Source: Blautia sp. BIOML-A1 (GTDB lineage: Bacteria; Bacillota; Clostridia; Lachnospirales; Lachnospiraceae). From it: a stretch of 64,000 nt of DNA. Positions within the stretch are counted from its first letter, which is position 1. Every line of letters begins with the position of its first letter. Under the pieces are notes generated by a model. That model was not told the origin of the DNA. It did not search any database and was given only the letters and a program-made list of their open reading frames with translations. The stretch spans positions 30,647 to 94,646 of the forward strand of contig NZ_WWVR01000034.1 in the NCBI RefSeq assembly GCF_009883055.1, given 5' to 3'. Positions 52,512-61,616 of the stretch are shown here, piece after piece. Made by a program: the position numbers and the translations under genes.

Positions 52512-52569
52512 GTCATCGGTGATCTGGAATGGATTTTGCCCAGAGGCTGTAAACGGAGTGGACCGCAGC
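52512..52569. repeat. MITE-like element, decayed fragment after ftsQ
   Basis: The stretch matches about 58 bases of the element in reverse orientation (CATCGGTGATCTGGAATGGA, ATTTTG, AACGGAGTG) with scattered changes and ends exactly at the ftsQ stop codon. Confidence 0.65.
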
Positions 52570-53778
52570 CTATTCTTCCCCTTCATAATAGTCGCTTTCC
52601 TCCTCACTGTAGCCGTCTTCATAGCTATCTTCCCCGGTGTTTTCGGTGCTTTCTTCTTCGGAATCTTCTTCCTGCGAGCTTCCATCTTCATTATCCGTAT
52701 CAGAGTTATCTTCTGTATCTTCTGGTTTTGCTCCTACATAATTTCCCTCTGCGTCGTATTCACCAACTCCGTCAAATCCGCCCGACTCATTGTATCCGCC
52801 GGTCCAGTCACCGAAGCTGTCCAGCAGTTCCTGCGTCGGTGCAGGACCAACATAATTAAGATCAGCGTCGTACTCTCCGCTTCCGGTATAATCCCCTTCT
52901 TCGTCGTAGCCGCCTACCCAGTTCTCAATGGCCGTATCCAGTGCTGTCACCGGTTTAGGTCCCACATATTTTCCGGATTCATCATATTCTCCGTCACCGG
53001 TGTAATCACCATTCTCATCATAACCACCATTCCAGTTCTCTGCGGTGATCTCCTCTTCTTCGGCTTCAAATGTCACCATCTTTGAATTGCGTGAGATATT
53101 TTCCATGTGGAGGATTCCTTTCTGTCCCTCAAGCTGTGGCAAAATGGCGATCGCCCTTGTCATTTTGTCCTCCAGATATTCATCCTTGCCAAGCTGGACC
53201 GTGACATCACCATACATAAGGCTGATTTCATAATTGTCATCAAAACTGATATGATCCGGCACCTTATCATTCTTGGCAAAAATTGTAGAAAGAGCAACCG
53301 CCGTGTTCAGGACTGCTCCTTTGATTGGAAGCTTTTCTTTCATCACAATCTTTGAAGGCTGTATCCCGTCAAAAAAAGCCACCTTTGTGTCTCTTATCTT
53401 ACTTCCCTCTACAAAATATCCGTTATTGTCAAAATAAATATAGCTGTCCAGATAAGGAATACAGCCTACCACGCTCTTTTCTTTGACACTGATGATCAGT
53501 TTATGTCTGTCGGAACGTTTCACGCTGAAATTCTCGATATATGGAAATTTTTCTGCCGCATTTTTGGAATAAAATCTCGGAGCAAAAATCGTGTTGGAGG
53601 TCAATGGTCCCTTAAGGATTGCCTCTTTCAGTTCATCCTCTGAATAATGCTCACTTCCCATGACTTCAACGGTCTTCACCTGAAAAAAAGCGAAGAAAAA
53701 AATAACAGCGGCCAGGATTATGATGGCCACACTGCCCATGATCAGTTTCCGTGTATTAATATTACTGGATGTATTCAT
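52570..53778 (-). CDS. ftsQ: FtsQ/DivIB-type cell division protein with C-terminal tandem repeats
   Basis: The 402-residue protein has one membrane segment (14-32), a POTRA domain (about 33-102: FQVKTVEVMGSEHYSEDELK) and the FtsQ beta domain to about 235. It continues with three 38-residue repeats from about residue 248, each GGYDExGDYTGxGEYD....YVGPxP, and an acidic Ser/Glu tail. Normal FtsQ/DivIB proteins of Firmicutes end without such repeats. The start overlaps murA by 17 bp. The extracellular repeats resemble degenerate calcium- or wall-binding motifs but I do not assign a function. Confidence 0.9.
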   Translation of the reverse strand: MNTSSNINTRKLIMGSVAIIILAAVIFFFAFFQVKTVEVMGSEHYSEDELKEAILKGPLTSNTIFAPRFYSKNAAEKFPYIENFSVKRSDRHKLIISVKEKSVVGCIPYLDSYIYFDNNGYFVEGSKIRDTKVAFFDGIQPSKIVMKEKLPIKGAVLNTAVALSTIFAKNDKVPDHISFDDNYEISLMYGDVTVQLGKDEYLEDKMTRAIAILPQLEGQKGILHMENISRNSKMVTFEAEEEEITAENWNGGYDENGDYTGDGEYDESGKYVGPKPVTALDTAIENWVGGYDEEGDYTGSGEYDADLNYVGPAPTQELLDSFGDWTGGYNESGGFDGVGEYDAEGNYVGAKPEDTEDNSDTDNEDGSSQEEDSEEESTENTGEDSYEDGYSEEESDYYEGEE

Positions 53779-55057
53779 ATGTCGTCATTCCTGTATCCTT
53801 CTTGATTTTCCCGCCAAGATCTGAAATATCCTGAACGATATCTTCGTATCCCCGGCAGATAAATGAATATCCCTCTACAATAGATTCACCCCTTGCAGCA
53901 AGTGCTGCAACTACCAGTGCTGCTCCACCTCTCAGTTCCTGTGCCTGTAAATATCCTCCCTGTAAATCAGAGGTGCCTCTGATCCACGCCTTTCTTCCCT
54001 CTGTTCTGATCTCTGCTCCCATCCGGTTAAGCTCTCCGGTTATCTTGAAGCGATCCTCAAAAACAGATTCCAGAATACAGCTCTTTCCCGGAATCGTTGC
54101 CAGCACTGCCATCAGAAGTGACTGCAGATCTGTAGGAAATCCCGGGTATGCAGCAGTTTCTGTCATAGAAACAGGAAATCGCACCCGGCTTCCGTCCGCT
54201 ACTAGTTTACCACTGTTCCATTCATATTGTCCACCCATTTTGCGATATACTTCAAGGAAGGCCGTGAGTTCACCCTGTGGAGGATTCTGGATCTCAATCC
54301 TTCCTCTGGTGGCTGCTGCTGCACAGAGATATGTCCCGGCAACGATTCGATCTGGCGGCACCTGCATATCTGCGCCCTGAATGATTTTTCCTCCTTCGAT
54401 CAGAATCTCCTCCGTTCCTTCTCCCTGAATACTTGCTCCCATCTTCTTTAAGAATCTGCACAGCCAGATAATCTCCGGTTCTTTTGCACAATTATAAATT
54501 CTTGTTTTTCCACTGGCAGAAACTGCTGTCAGAACAGCCTGCTCCGTTGCCCCTACACTTTTTCCGGCGAAAAAAATCTCCGTTCCATGAAGCTTTTCGC
54601 ATACCGCTTCCAGCTTCTCTGTACACTCTTCTACTTTTGCTCCAAACTTCCGAAGTGCATACAGATGAAGATCCACCGGCCTTTTTCCAATCACACAGCC
54701 TCCCGGATATCCCATGGATACCCTGCCCACTCTTCCCAGCAGTACTCCGAGCAGTATAACAGAAGATCGCATTTTTTCTGTATAAAAAGCAGATATTTCT
54801 GTTTTTTGTACCTTCGTACAGTCCAGATACAAATCATGTTCCTGCCACCGGGTATCTACGCCGAGTGTACCAAGGATTTCTTCCATGCAAAATACATCTG
54901 CGATCCGGGGACAGTTTCTGAGTACGCTGATTCCGGGATAAAGAAGTGCAGCCGCCATCATGGGAAGTGCAGCATTTTTGGAACCCTGCATCCGTATCGT
55001 ACCATGAAGAGGAGTTCCTCCTGCTATGCGAAGTTTATCCAATCGTTTCACTCCCAA
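53762..55057 (-). CDS. murA: UDP-N-acetylglucosamine 1-carboxyvinyltransferase
   Basis: The 431-residue enzyme catalyses the first committed step of peptidoglycan synthesis with phosphoenolpyruvate. The catalytic lysine context GSKNAALPMM is near residue 27. The active-site cysteine is C121 in YPGGCVIGKRPVDLH, so fosfomycin-type sensitivity of the site is conserved. Start uncertain between TTG (55057) and GTG (55051) near AAGAGG; no ATG is available. It begins a transcription unit after a terminator and is followed by ftsQ with a 17-bp overlap. Confidence 0.94.
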   Translation of the reverse strand: MGVKRLDKLRIAGGTPLHGTIRMQGSKNAALPMMAAALLYPGISVLRNCPRIADVFCMEEILGTLGVDTRWQEHDLYLDCTKVQKTEISAFYTEKMRSSVILLGVLLGRVGRVSMGYPGGCVIGKRPVDLHLYALRKFGAKVEECTEKLEAVCEKLHGTEIFFAGKSVGATEQAVLTAVSASGKTRIYNCAKEPEIIWLCRFLKKMGASIQGEGTEEILIEGGKIIQGADMQVPPDRIVAGTYLCAAAATRGRIEIQNPPQGELTAFLEVYRKMGGQYEWNSGKLVADGSRVRFPVSMTETAAYPGFPTDLQSLLMAVLATIPGKSCILESVFEDRFKITGELNRMGAEIRTEGRKAWIRGTSDLQGGYLQAQELRGGAALVVAALAARGESIVEGYSFICRGYEDIVQDISDLGGKIKKDTGMTTYEYIQ

Positions 55058-55073
55058 AGGGCCTCTTACCTTT

Positions 55074-55079
55074 ATTATA
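55074..55079 (-). promoter_or_regulatory. Candidate -10 box upstream of murA
   Basis: TATAAT on the minus strand about 17 bases before the start codon, with only a weak -35. Supports a separate transcript for murA-ftsQ. Confidence 0.4.
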
Positions 55080-55147
55080 TGTTTCGTGAAATTTTCTGTG
55101 ATTCTCTTCTCTTTCTTTGTATCAGCTTCTCAAATCTGCTGTAAACT

Positions 55148-55191
55148 AAAAGAAAGTCTGATCTGTTTTCATTCAAATCTGACTTTCTTTT
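55148..55191. terminator. Terminator between murD and murA
   Basis: AAAAGAAAGTC and GACTTTCTTTT with inner TGAT/ATCT pairs form a stem with T-runs on both strands, 34 bases after the murD stop. It would end the upstream dcw transcript. Confidence 0.85.
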
Positions 55192-55224
55192 TTCTTCTAT
55201 ATTAATATAAGTACAGCATTTTTA

Positions 55225-56583
55225 TCAAAGTGCTTTTACGTATTCTTTGAACATATCGCCTCGCTGTTCATAGTTATCGAACTGTCCCCAGCTTGCGCAG
55301 GCAGGAGAAAGAAGGACTGCATCTCCCGGTTCTGCCTTCTGTGCACAGATATCCACTGCTTCCCTGAGATCCTCACACAGAATGATACACGGACACACGC
55401 CAAGACGCTCCGCTGCTTCTTTGATCTTGTCTTTTGTCTGTCCGATCAGAACAAGGCAGCGTACCTTGCCATCAAAAGCATTCAGCCATTCATCATAGCT
55501 GGAACCCTTATCGTAGCCGCCTCCGATCAGAAGCGTAGGACGGTTCATAGCCTGTATGCCCTTAATCGCAGCATCCGGATTGGTTCCCTTGGAATCATTG
55601 TAATAAACAACGCCATTCTTCTCTGTGACATATTCAATCCGGTGCTCAACTGCTGTAAATTCGCAGATACTTTTGCAGATACTCTCCACAGAAACGCCTG
55701 CACAATATGCCATTGCCACTGCCGCCATCACATTCTCAAAATTGTGCTGTCCAAGAAGCTTAAGTTCACCTGTATGTACAAACGGAATTTCTTTACCTTC
55801 CAGCTTAAGTACGATCAGATCTCCATCCAGATAAATTCCCTCATCAAGCTTCCTTACACTGGAAAAATAAACCGTTTTCGGAACAATATTCTTACCGAAT
55901 TCACGCAATACCGGATCCTCGTAATTCAAAATGCAGAAATTCTCCGGTTTCTGATTTTTGACGATCAGTTCCTTGACGCGGATATATTCCTCCATTGTAT
56001 GATGACGATTCAGATGATCCTCTGTGATGTTAAGGATCGCACTGACCTGTGGTGCAAACTCCTCAATCGTCTCAAGCTGAAAGCTGCTGATCTCTGCCAC
56101 TGTTGTAGAATTTTCTTTCATTTCCAATGCTTTGGATGTATACGGTGTTCCGATATTTCCTACCACAAAAACTGATTCCGCTGCATCACTCATAATCTTG
56201 CCAAGCAATGCTGTCGTAGTAGTCTTTCCGTTTGTTCCGGTAATCGCCAGCACACGACCCTTTCCTGTACGATAAGCAAGCTCCACTTCTCCCCATACCG
56301 GAAGTCCCATATCATAAAACTTCTGTACGACCGGAATATCTGTCGGTACTCCGGGACTGAGTACTACCAGATCAAGGCCTGCTTCTACTTCTTTCGGGAG
56401 TTCTCCCGCATAGATCTCAGCCTTCTCTCCATGTGCAAGTTTACCCAGAACTGCATCCTTATCTGTGTTTTCATTTCCGTCAAAGAGAATCACATGAGCC
56501 CCTGTCTGTTCCAGAAGATCCGCGGCTCCGATACCACTTTTGCCTGTTCCAAAGACAAGTACTCTTTTTCCCTGTAAATCCAT
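55225..56583 (-). CDS. murD: UDP-N-acetylmuramoylalanine-D-glutamate ligase
   Basis: The 452-residue ATP-dependent ligase adds D-Glu to UDP-MurNAc-L-Ala. N-terminal Rossmann FGTGKSGIGAA at 11-21, ATP loop ITGTNGKTTTTALL at 114-127, central NITEDHLNRHHTMEEY, and YNDSKGTNPDAAI plus GGYDKGSSYDEW in the C-terminal part are all typical. Downstream of mraY; the usual next genes ftsW and murG are absent and a terminator follows. Confidence 0.96.
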   Translation of the reverse strand: MDLQGKRVLVFGTGKSGIGAADLLEQTGAHVILFDGNENTDKDAVLGKLAHGEKAEIYAGELPKEVEAGLDLVVLSPGVPTDIPVVQKFYDMGLPVWGEVELAYRTGKGRVLAITGTNGKTTTTALLGKIMSDAAESVFVVGNIGTPYTSKALEMKENSTTVAEISSFQLETIEEFAPQVSAILNITEDHLNRHHTMEEYIRVKELIVKNQKPENFCILNYEDPVLREFGKNIVPKTVYFSSVRKLDEGIYLDGDLIVLKLEGKEIPFVHTGELKLLGQHNFENVMAAVAMAYCAGVSVESICKSICEFTAVEHRIEYVTEKNGVVYYNDSKGTNPDAAIKGIQAMNRPTLLIGGGYDKGSSYDEWLNAFDGKVRCLVLIGQTKDKIKEAAERLGVCPCIILCEDLREAVDICAQKAEPGDAVLLSPACASWGQFDNYEQRGDMFKEYVKAL

Positions 56584-56606
56584 TCTTTTTTCCTCCTGTA
56601 AGCTGG

Positions 56607-56643
56607 TTACCCTTTACTTCGTTCACAGCAACCTGTTCAAAAT
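56607..56643. repeat. MITE-like element, decayed left-end fragment
   Basis: GTTACCCTTTACTTCGTTCA followed by CAGCAACCTGTTCAAAATC resembles the first 37 bases of the element with several differences. It lies between murD and mraY and ends at the mraY stop codon. Confidence 0.5.
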
Positions 56644-57599
56644 CACAGTGCGAGAAGTGCGATCAGACACATCACTGCTGTTATAATAGAAAACACAGCT
56701 ACAACTCTTGTTTCCGACCATCCGCATAATTCAAAATGATGATGGATCGGAGCCATCTTAAAGATACGTTTCCCATGTGTTTTCTTAAAATAAGTTACCT
56801 GTATGATAACGGACAGTACCTCTACCAGATAGATCAGACCTACCAGAAGGATAAACAGCGGCATCTGCATCATATAGGCAGCTCCTGCGACAAATCCTCC
56901 CAGTGCCAGAGATCCCGTATCACCCATAAAAATTTTGGCAGGATATACATTAAACAGCAGAAATCCCATCAGCCCCCCCACAACTGCACAGGTGATCGGC
57001 TCGATTCCACTCTTTGTTCCAATGGAAACCACAGAGAAAAATACCGCAACGATCAGTGTTACACTGGATGCCAGTCCGTCCAGACCATCTGTAAAGTTTA
57101 CACCATTCACAGTTCCGATCACTGCAAAGAAGAGAACCGGAACAGCCAGCCATCCAAGGTTCAGATAATGATCTGACCAGAATGGGATACGCATTGCCAG
57201 ATTTACATCTGTATAATTCACAAGATAATACGTAAATACTGCGGTTACAACTATCTGCAGAGAAAATTTCTGCCATGGAAGAAGACCATCAGAACGTCTC
57301 AGAACTACCTTAAGGTAATCATCCAGAAATCCGATAATACCAAATCCCAGTGTCAGAAACAGTACCGGAATCACCTTCGGATAATCTCTGACATAAAACA
57401 GGGATGTTATAACCGTAGCTATCAGAAAAATGACGCCTCCCATTGTAGGAGTTCCTGCTTTTTTCAGGTGCGACTGCACACCCTCCACACGTTCTGTCTG
57501 TCCCATCTTGAGTTTTCTCAGAAACGGGATGATGATCGGCCCCAAAATCACACTGATCGCAAAAGAGATCAGCACAGGGATTACAACTTGATAATTCAT
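56643..57599 (-). CDS. mraY: Phospho-N-acetylmuramoyl-pentapeptide-transferase
   Basis: The 318-residue membrane enzyme makes lipid I. About ten membrane segments and the catalytic blocks GFLDDYLKV (DDxxK-like Asp pair), NGVNFTDGLDGLAS and the cytoplasmic loop HHHFELCGWSE with the HHH motif are present. The ATG at 57599 has AGAGGTGTGAGG upstream and is preferred to an ATG 18 bases earlier. Located between the second PBP gene and murD. Confidence 0.96.
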   Translation of the reverse strand: MNYQVVIPVLISFAISVILGPIIIPFLRKLKMGQTERVEGVQSHLKKAGTPTMGGVIFLIATVITSLFYVRDYPKVIPVLFLTLGFGIIGFLDDYLKVVLRRSDGLLPWQKFSLQIVVTAVFTYYLVNYTDVNLAMRIPFWSDHYLNLGWLAVPVLFFAVIGTVNGVNFTDGLDGLASSVTLIVAVFFSVVSIGTKSGIEPITCAVVGGLMGFLLFNVYPAKIFMGDTGSLALGGFVAGAAYMMQMPLFILLVGLIYLVEVLSVIIQVTYFKKTHGKRIFKMAPIHHHFELCGWSETRVVAVFSIITAVMCLIALLAL

Positions 57600-57677
57600 C
57601 CTCACACCTCTTATCATTCTTTTGTTTTTTTATCATGTTTGATTATAAGGCTTTTTGACGTATTTCGCAACCCTATC

Positions 57678-57695
57678 GTTACTGTGAACAGTTAC
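57678..57695. repeat. Solo palindrome made of two MITE-like ends
   Basis: GTTACTGTGAACAGTTAC equals the two element ends fused head to head, in the gap between mraY and the downstream-stop of the PBP gene. No clear target duplication. Confidence 0.5.
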
Positions 57696-57707
57696 ATCCC
57701 TTTCCTT

Positions 57708-59432
57708 CTATCCTTCTATTTTCATATACGGAAGAATGTTCTCAAAAATTGTCCGGACAACAGGGGCTGCAATGGTTCCTCCATAATAGACACCCTTGGG
57801 ATCATGAATGATACATAAGGCCAGTATCTGCGGCTCTTTTGCGGGAGCAAATCCAAGAAATGAAGAGATATAACGGTTGGCACTTCTTGGAAGTGTCTGT
57901 GAAGTAGCCGTCTTGCCGCCGATTCTGTATCCCTCGATCGCTGCATTTTTTCCCGAACCCTCAGAAACAACTTTTTCCAGTATATACCGGACTTTCTCAG
58001 ATGTTTCGGCTGAGAGGATCCCTGTTTTTACAGGATATTCCAACTCTTTTATAATTTCTCCGCTCTCATCTTCAACCGCCACTCCAAAATGAGGAGTGAC
58101 CCGTCGTCCTCCGTTGATCAGTGCACTCACAGTTGCCGCAAGCTGGATCGGTGTGATCTGAAAGGACTGGCCAAAGGAAACTGTTGCCAATTCTACATTT
58201 CCCATATTCTGAGGCTTGTGCATGATCGTACCCGCCTCTCCCGGAAGATCAACGCCGGTTTTTTCCAGAAGTCCGAATTTTCTGAAGTATTGATAGTATT
58301 TTTTCACCCCAAGTCTCAATCCTACTTCGATAAATACGGGATTGCAGGAATTCTGTGCTCCTTCTACAAAATTCTGCGAACCATGTCCTCTCCTGTTTGC
58401 ACAGTGGATCCTTCTGTCATCGACCAGCTTGTATCCGGGACAGTAGAAACGATCCTCCATAGTTACAGCCCCTTCCTCAAGACCTGCTGCCATTGTGATG
58501 ATTTTGAATGTAGAACCCGGTTCATAGGTATCATTCAGACAGGGATTCCTCCACATCTGATTCAGCAGTTCCTGCTTCTTCTCTGCACTCAGGCCGGAAG
58601 TATCCGCATCTGTATTCAGTTCAAACGGGTGATTCAGATCAAATTCCGGCACATTTACACAGGCATAGATTTCTCCGTTCTGAGGGTTCATCAAAAGAAT
58701 CGAAACTCTTTCAGCATCTTTTTCTTCCATAACCTTCAGAGCAGCCTGCTGGACATATTCCTGTATGCTGATATCCAGACTGGTTCGAAGCGTGCTGCCT
58801 GTCTTGGGTTCTTTCCGGTTTTCTCCGATTTCATCCAGTTCGATTCCCCTCGCATCAGTAGTCGTGAGGATTTTGCCCGAATCACCGCTCAGCACATCTT
58901 CATATTCCACCTCAAGACCTATGATTCCCTGGTTGTCTGCTCCTGTAAATCCCAGGACTCTGGAAGCAAGCGAATTCCATGGATAATATCGCTTGTAGTC
59001 TTCATCCACCTTTACCCCCGCAAGACCGGCCTTTCGTATTTCATCTCCCACCTTTTTTTCTACATTTGTCCGCATTCTCTCTATGGAGGATATTTTTTCT
59101 ACTTTTTTTCGCACTGTATCTTCTGATAGTTCCAGTTTCTGCGACAACAGGGAAATGATCTTTTCCGGCTCCTTAATCTGGCTGTGAATGACAGATACCG
59201 TACAGACAATCTTATTTGATGCAAGAACTTTTCCCTTCGCATCCACTATTTTTCCCCGCGCTGCTTTGATCGGTCGTTCCCTCTCATGGAGTTCCTGTGC
59301 TTTCTCACTATAATAGTCCGCTCTGACCCCCATCAGATAAACAAGTCTTCCTGTCAGTCCCAGCATCATGACTGCACATAAAAGAAAAATTGTCCATACC
59401 TTTTTTTTATGAAAAGTCAGATTTTTTTTCAT
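57708..59432 (-). CDS. Class B penicillin-binding protein (FtsI/SpoVD-like), KTA variant
   Basis: The 574-residue transpeptidase has an N-terminal membrane anchor (12-33), a dimerisation domain and the penicillin-binding domain. Active-site motifs are STFK at 307-310 and SCN at 358-360. The third motif reads KTAT at 503-506, where most family members have KTGT. No PASTA domains. It is the second of two adjacent class B PBPs; one may serve division and the other sporulation or elongation. The assignment between them cannot be made from sequence alone. Confidence 0.93.
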   Translation of the reverse strand: MKKNLTFHKKKVWTIFLLCAVMMLGLTGRLVYLMGVRADYYSEKAQELHERERPIKAARGKIVDAKGKVLASNKIVCTVSVIHSQIKEPEKIISLLSQKLELSEDTVRKKVEKISSIERMRTNVEKKVGDEIRKAGLAGVKVDEDYKRYYPWNSLASRVLGFTGADNQGIIGLEVEYEDVLSGDSGKILTTTDARGIELDEIGENRKEPKTGSTLRTSLDISIQEYVQQAALKVMEEKDAERVSILLMNPQNGEIYACVNVPEFDLNHPFELNTDADTSGLSAEKKQELLNQMWRNPCLNDTYEPGSTFKIITMAAGLEEGAVTMEDRFYCPGYKLVDDRRIHCANRRGHGSQNFVEGAQNSCNPVFIEVGLRLGVKKYYQYFRKFGLLEKTGVDLPGEAGTIMHKPQNMGNVELATVSFGQSFQITPIQLAATVSALINGGRRVTPHFGVAVEDESGEIIKELEYPVKTGILSAETSEKVRYILEKVVSEGSGKNAAIEGYRIGGKTATSQTLPRSANRYISSFLGFAPAKEPQILALCIIHDPKGVYYGGTIAAPVVRTIFENILPYMKIEG

Positions 59433-59443
59433 AAAAAATCCCC

Positions 59444-59487
59444 CCGAAGACTGTCATACTATTATATGTCCAGTCCCCGGAGGGAAT
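59444..59487 (-). terminator. Hairpin with T-run between the two PBP genes
   Basis: CCTCCGGGGACTG and CAGTCTTCGGGGG arms (some G-U pairs) are followed by six T and directly by the second PBP's ATG. It is a terminator-like barrier inside the operon. The loop contains an ATATAAT promoter-like word. Confidence 0.65.
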
Positions 59488-59496
59488 CACCGTATC

Positions 59497-61599
59497 TTAG
59501 TCCAGTCCAGCCTCCTCATTAGTAAGGCCTTCACTTTCCATATCATTGTCCTGTTCAGCATCTTCTTCACTGTCTTCTGGTGGTTCCGGCACGTTTGTAT
59601 CTGAAATTGCTTCTTTCAGATCACCTTCATCATCCGTGCCCACATTTACATCCACAGTGTTTCCAGAGGCATCCACAAGATTTCCCTTAAATCCTTCCCA
59701 CAACTCTGTTTTCGGGATGGTTCCATCCTCTGATTCGTCCGGTGTTACATTCAGATACGGAAGCAGCTCTGACAGGATTCCCTGTGCGATATACTGAGGA
59801 TATTTACTGTCTGCCTGTTCCTCCGCATTCGGCTCATCTACAGCCACATACATAAGTACCTGCGGATTCTCCACCGGTGCAAAGGTAATAAAAGAAACGA
59901 TATATTTCTTATTTCCTCGCGGAAGTTTCTCGGCAGTACCTGTCTTACCACCAGAACTGTAGCCTTCTACCTTGGAGGTACGGCTTGTACCTTCCAGAAC
60001 ACTGGCCTGCATGTAAGAACGAATGTCTGCCGAAATGTCAGAAGAGATTGTCTGTTTGAGAAGCACCGGATTAATTGTTCTGACCGTACCTCCGCTGCTG
60101 TCCTTGATTGCAGTCACCAGGTGCGGCTGATAATAATATCCGCCATTGATAACCGAACACATTGCATTGATCTCTTGAAGCATCGTACAAGTAAATCCCT
60201 GACCGAATGCCGAGCAGGCAAGCTCCGTTTCTCCCATGGTCTCTGTCGTATGGATAACGCCCGCCCCCTCATTCGGAAGATCGATTCCTGTACGGGAACC
60301 AAAATTAAATAGACTCTGTGCTTTCAGGAAAGCCTCTGTCCCCATTTTGGCTGCGATCTGCATCATTCCATCATTACAGGAGTTTGCAATGACCTCCCTT
60401 AAGGTCTCCGTTCCATGTGCATCCGGCCATACCGCACATTTGATATAGGTATCTCCGTTTGCACCAAAGGTTTCGCCGCCATCGCAGTTAAACGTATCCG
60501 TTGCTGAGATCTTGCCTTTCTCCAGGGCACCTGCCATGACGATTGGCTTTACAACGGATCCTACTTCAAAAGCATCTGTTACACAGAAATTTCCCCACAT
60601 GGCATTCAATGCCGTCACGGTTTCCTCATCTGACATTTTGTCGATTTCTTCCTGAGAATACACCTGTGACATATCTCTTGGATTATTCAGATCATATCTG
60701 TCTCCTCCATCCATGGCGATGATTTCGCCGGTCGACGGCCTCATTACGATCACACCAATGTTCTTGGCACCCATGCTGGCTTTGAAGCCATTGACATATT
60801 TTTCTACAATCTGCTGTGCTCCCACATCCAGCGACGTCTCGATACTTTCCCCGGTTACTGGCTCCATGATCGTCTGTTCAGCATCTGACTCATCATTGAT
60901 ATATCCATACTGACGGCCATCCGTTCCCATCAGGGTACTGTTATAATAACCTTCCAGCCCGGCATCTGCTGTTTCTCGCGAAAGAGTAAAACCGATGGTA
61001 TCACAGGCAAGTTCATCAAAAGGATAGATTCTCAGATAATCTTCCTCAAACCAGACTCCCTGTACATTTGCACGTTCTTCCAGTTCTTTCTCGGAAAGAC
61101 CGCTGTCCTCACCAGGGGAAGCATATTCTTCAAATGCTTTCTTCTGATCCATTGTTATTTGTTTTTTGAGGATCTGGTACTGGCTGGAGCTTGTCGCAGG
61201 ATCTGTAAGTTTCTTTCGGATATCATCCTCATCAATACCCAGAACATCTACAAGTGCCTTGACCGTCGCATCTACATAGTCATGCTTTTCATCATTGACT
61301 TCCTTACAGTCCAGGATCACTGTATAAACCTTCTGACTTGTAGCGAGGAGATTTCCGTTACAATCATAAATATTGCCTCGCTTGGCCGGAAGTACACTGC
61401 TCTGATAGGACTGCTGTGCCTGCAGAAGTACTCGTTTCTTATACTTGGTTCCACTGGTCGCATTAATATACGTAATACGTCCCAACAAACAAACTAAAGC
61501 TAGTATTACTACTGCAAATAGTCCTACTAGCTTTCCCCGCATGGTATGATTGATTTTTGGTTGAGGTTTCTTACGTTTCCTCTGTCTGGTATCGCTCAA
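59497..61599 (-). CDS. Class B penicillin-binding protein (FtsI/PBP2B-like)
   Basis: The 700-residue protein has a cytoplasmic basic stretch, a membrane anchor (24-41), a dimerisation domain with a large insert, and the transpeptidase domain. Active-site motifs are SVVK 347-350, SCN 406-408 and KTGT 551-554, all canonical. The extra C-terminal extension of about 90 residues is acidic and low in complexity, with no PASTA signature recognised. It follows ftsL, the usual site of the division-specific transpeptidase. Confidence 0.94.
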   Translation of the reverse strand: MSDTRQRKRKKPQPKINHTMRGKLVGLFAVVILALVCLLGRITYINATSGTKYKKRVLLQAQQSYQSSVLPAKRGNIYDCNGNLLATSQKVYTVILDCKEVNDEKHDYVDATVKALVDVLGIDEDDIRKKLTDPATSSSQYQILKKQITMDQKKAFEEYASPGEDSGLSEKELEERANVQGVWFEEDYLRIYPFDELACDTIGFTLSRETADAGLEGYYNSTLMGTDGRQYGYINDESDAEQTIMEPVTGESIETSLDVGAQQIVEKYVNGFKASMGAKNIGVIVMRPSTGEIIAMDGGDRYDLNNPRDMSQVYSQEEIDKMSDEETVTALNAMWGNFCVTDAFEVGSVVKPIVMAGALEKGKISATDTFNCDGGETFGANGDTYIKCAVWPDAHGTETLREVIANSCNDGMMQIAAKMGTEAFLKAQSLFNFGSRTGIDLPNEGAGVIHTTETMGETELACSAFGQGFTCTMLQEINAMCSVINGGYYYQPHLVTAIKDSSGGTVRTINPVLLKQTISSDISADIRSYMQASVLEGTSRTSKVEGYSSGGKTGTAEKLPRGNKKYIVSFITFAPVENPQVLMYVAVDEPNAEEQADSKYPQYIAQGILSELLPYLNVTPDESEDGTIPKTELWEGFKGNLVDASGNTVDVNVGTDDEGDLKEAISDTNVPEPPEDSEEDAEQDNDMESEGLTNEEAGLD

Positions 61600-61616
61600 A
61601 TTCTCACCTCTTACTT

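Noticed and set aside
58089..59126. 345-codon plus-strand ORF opposite the PBP gene
   Set aside because: Antisense to a gene with clear catalytic motifs; no recognisable domain.
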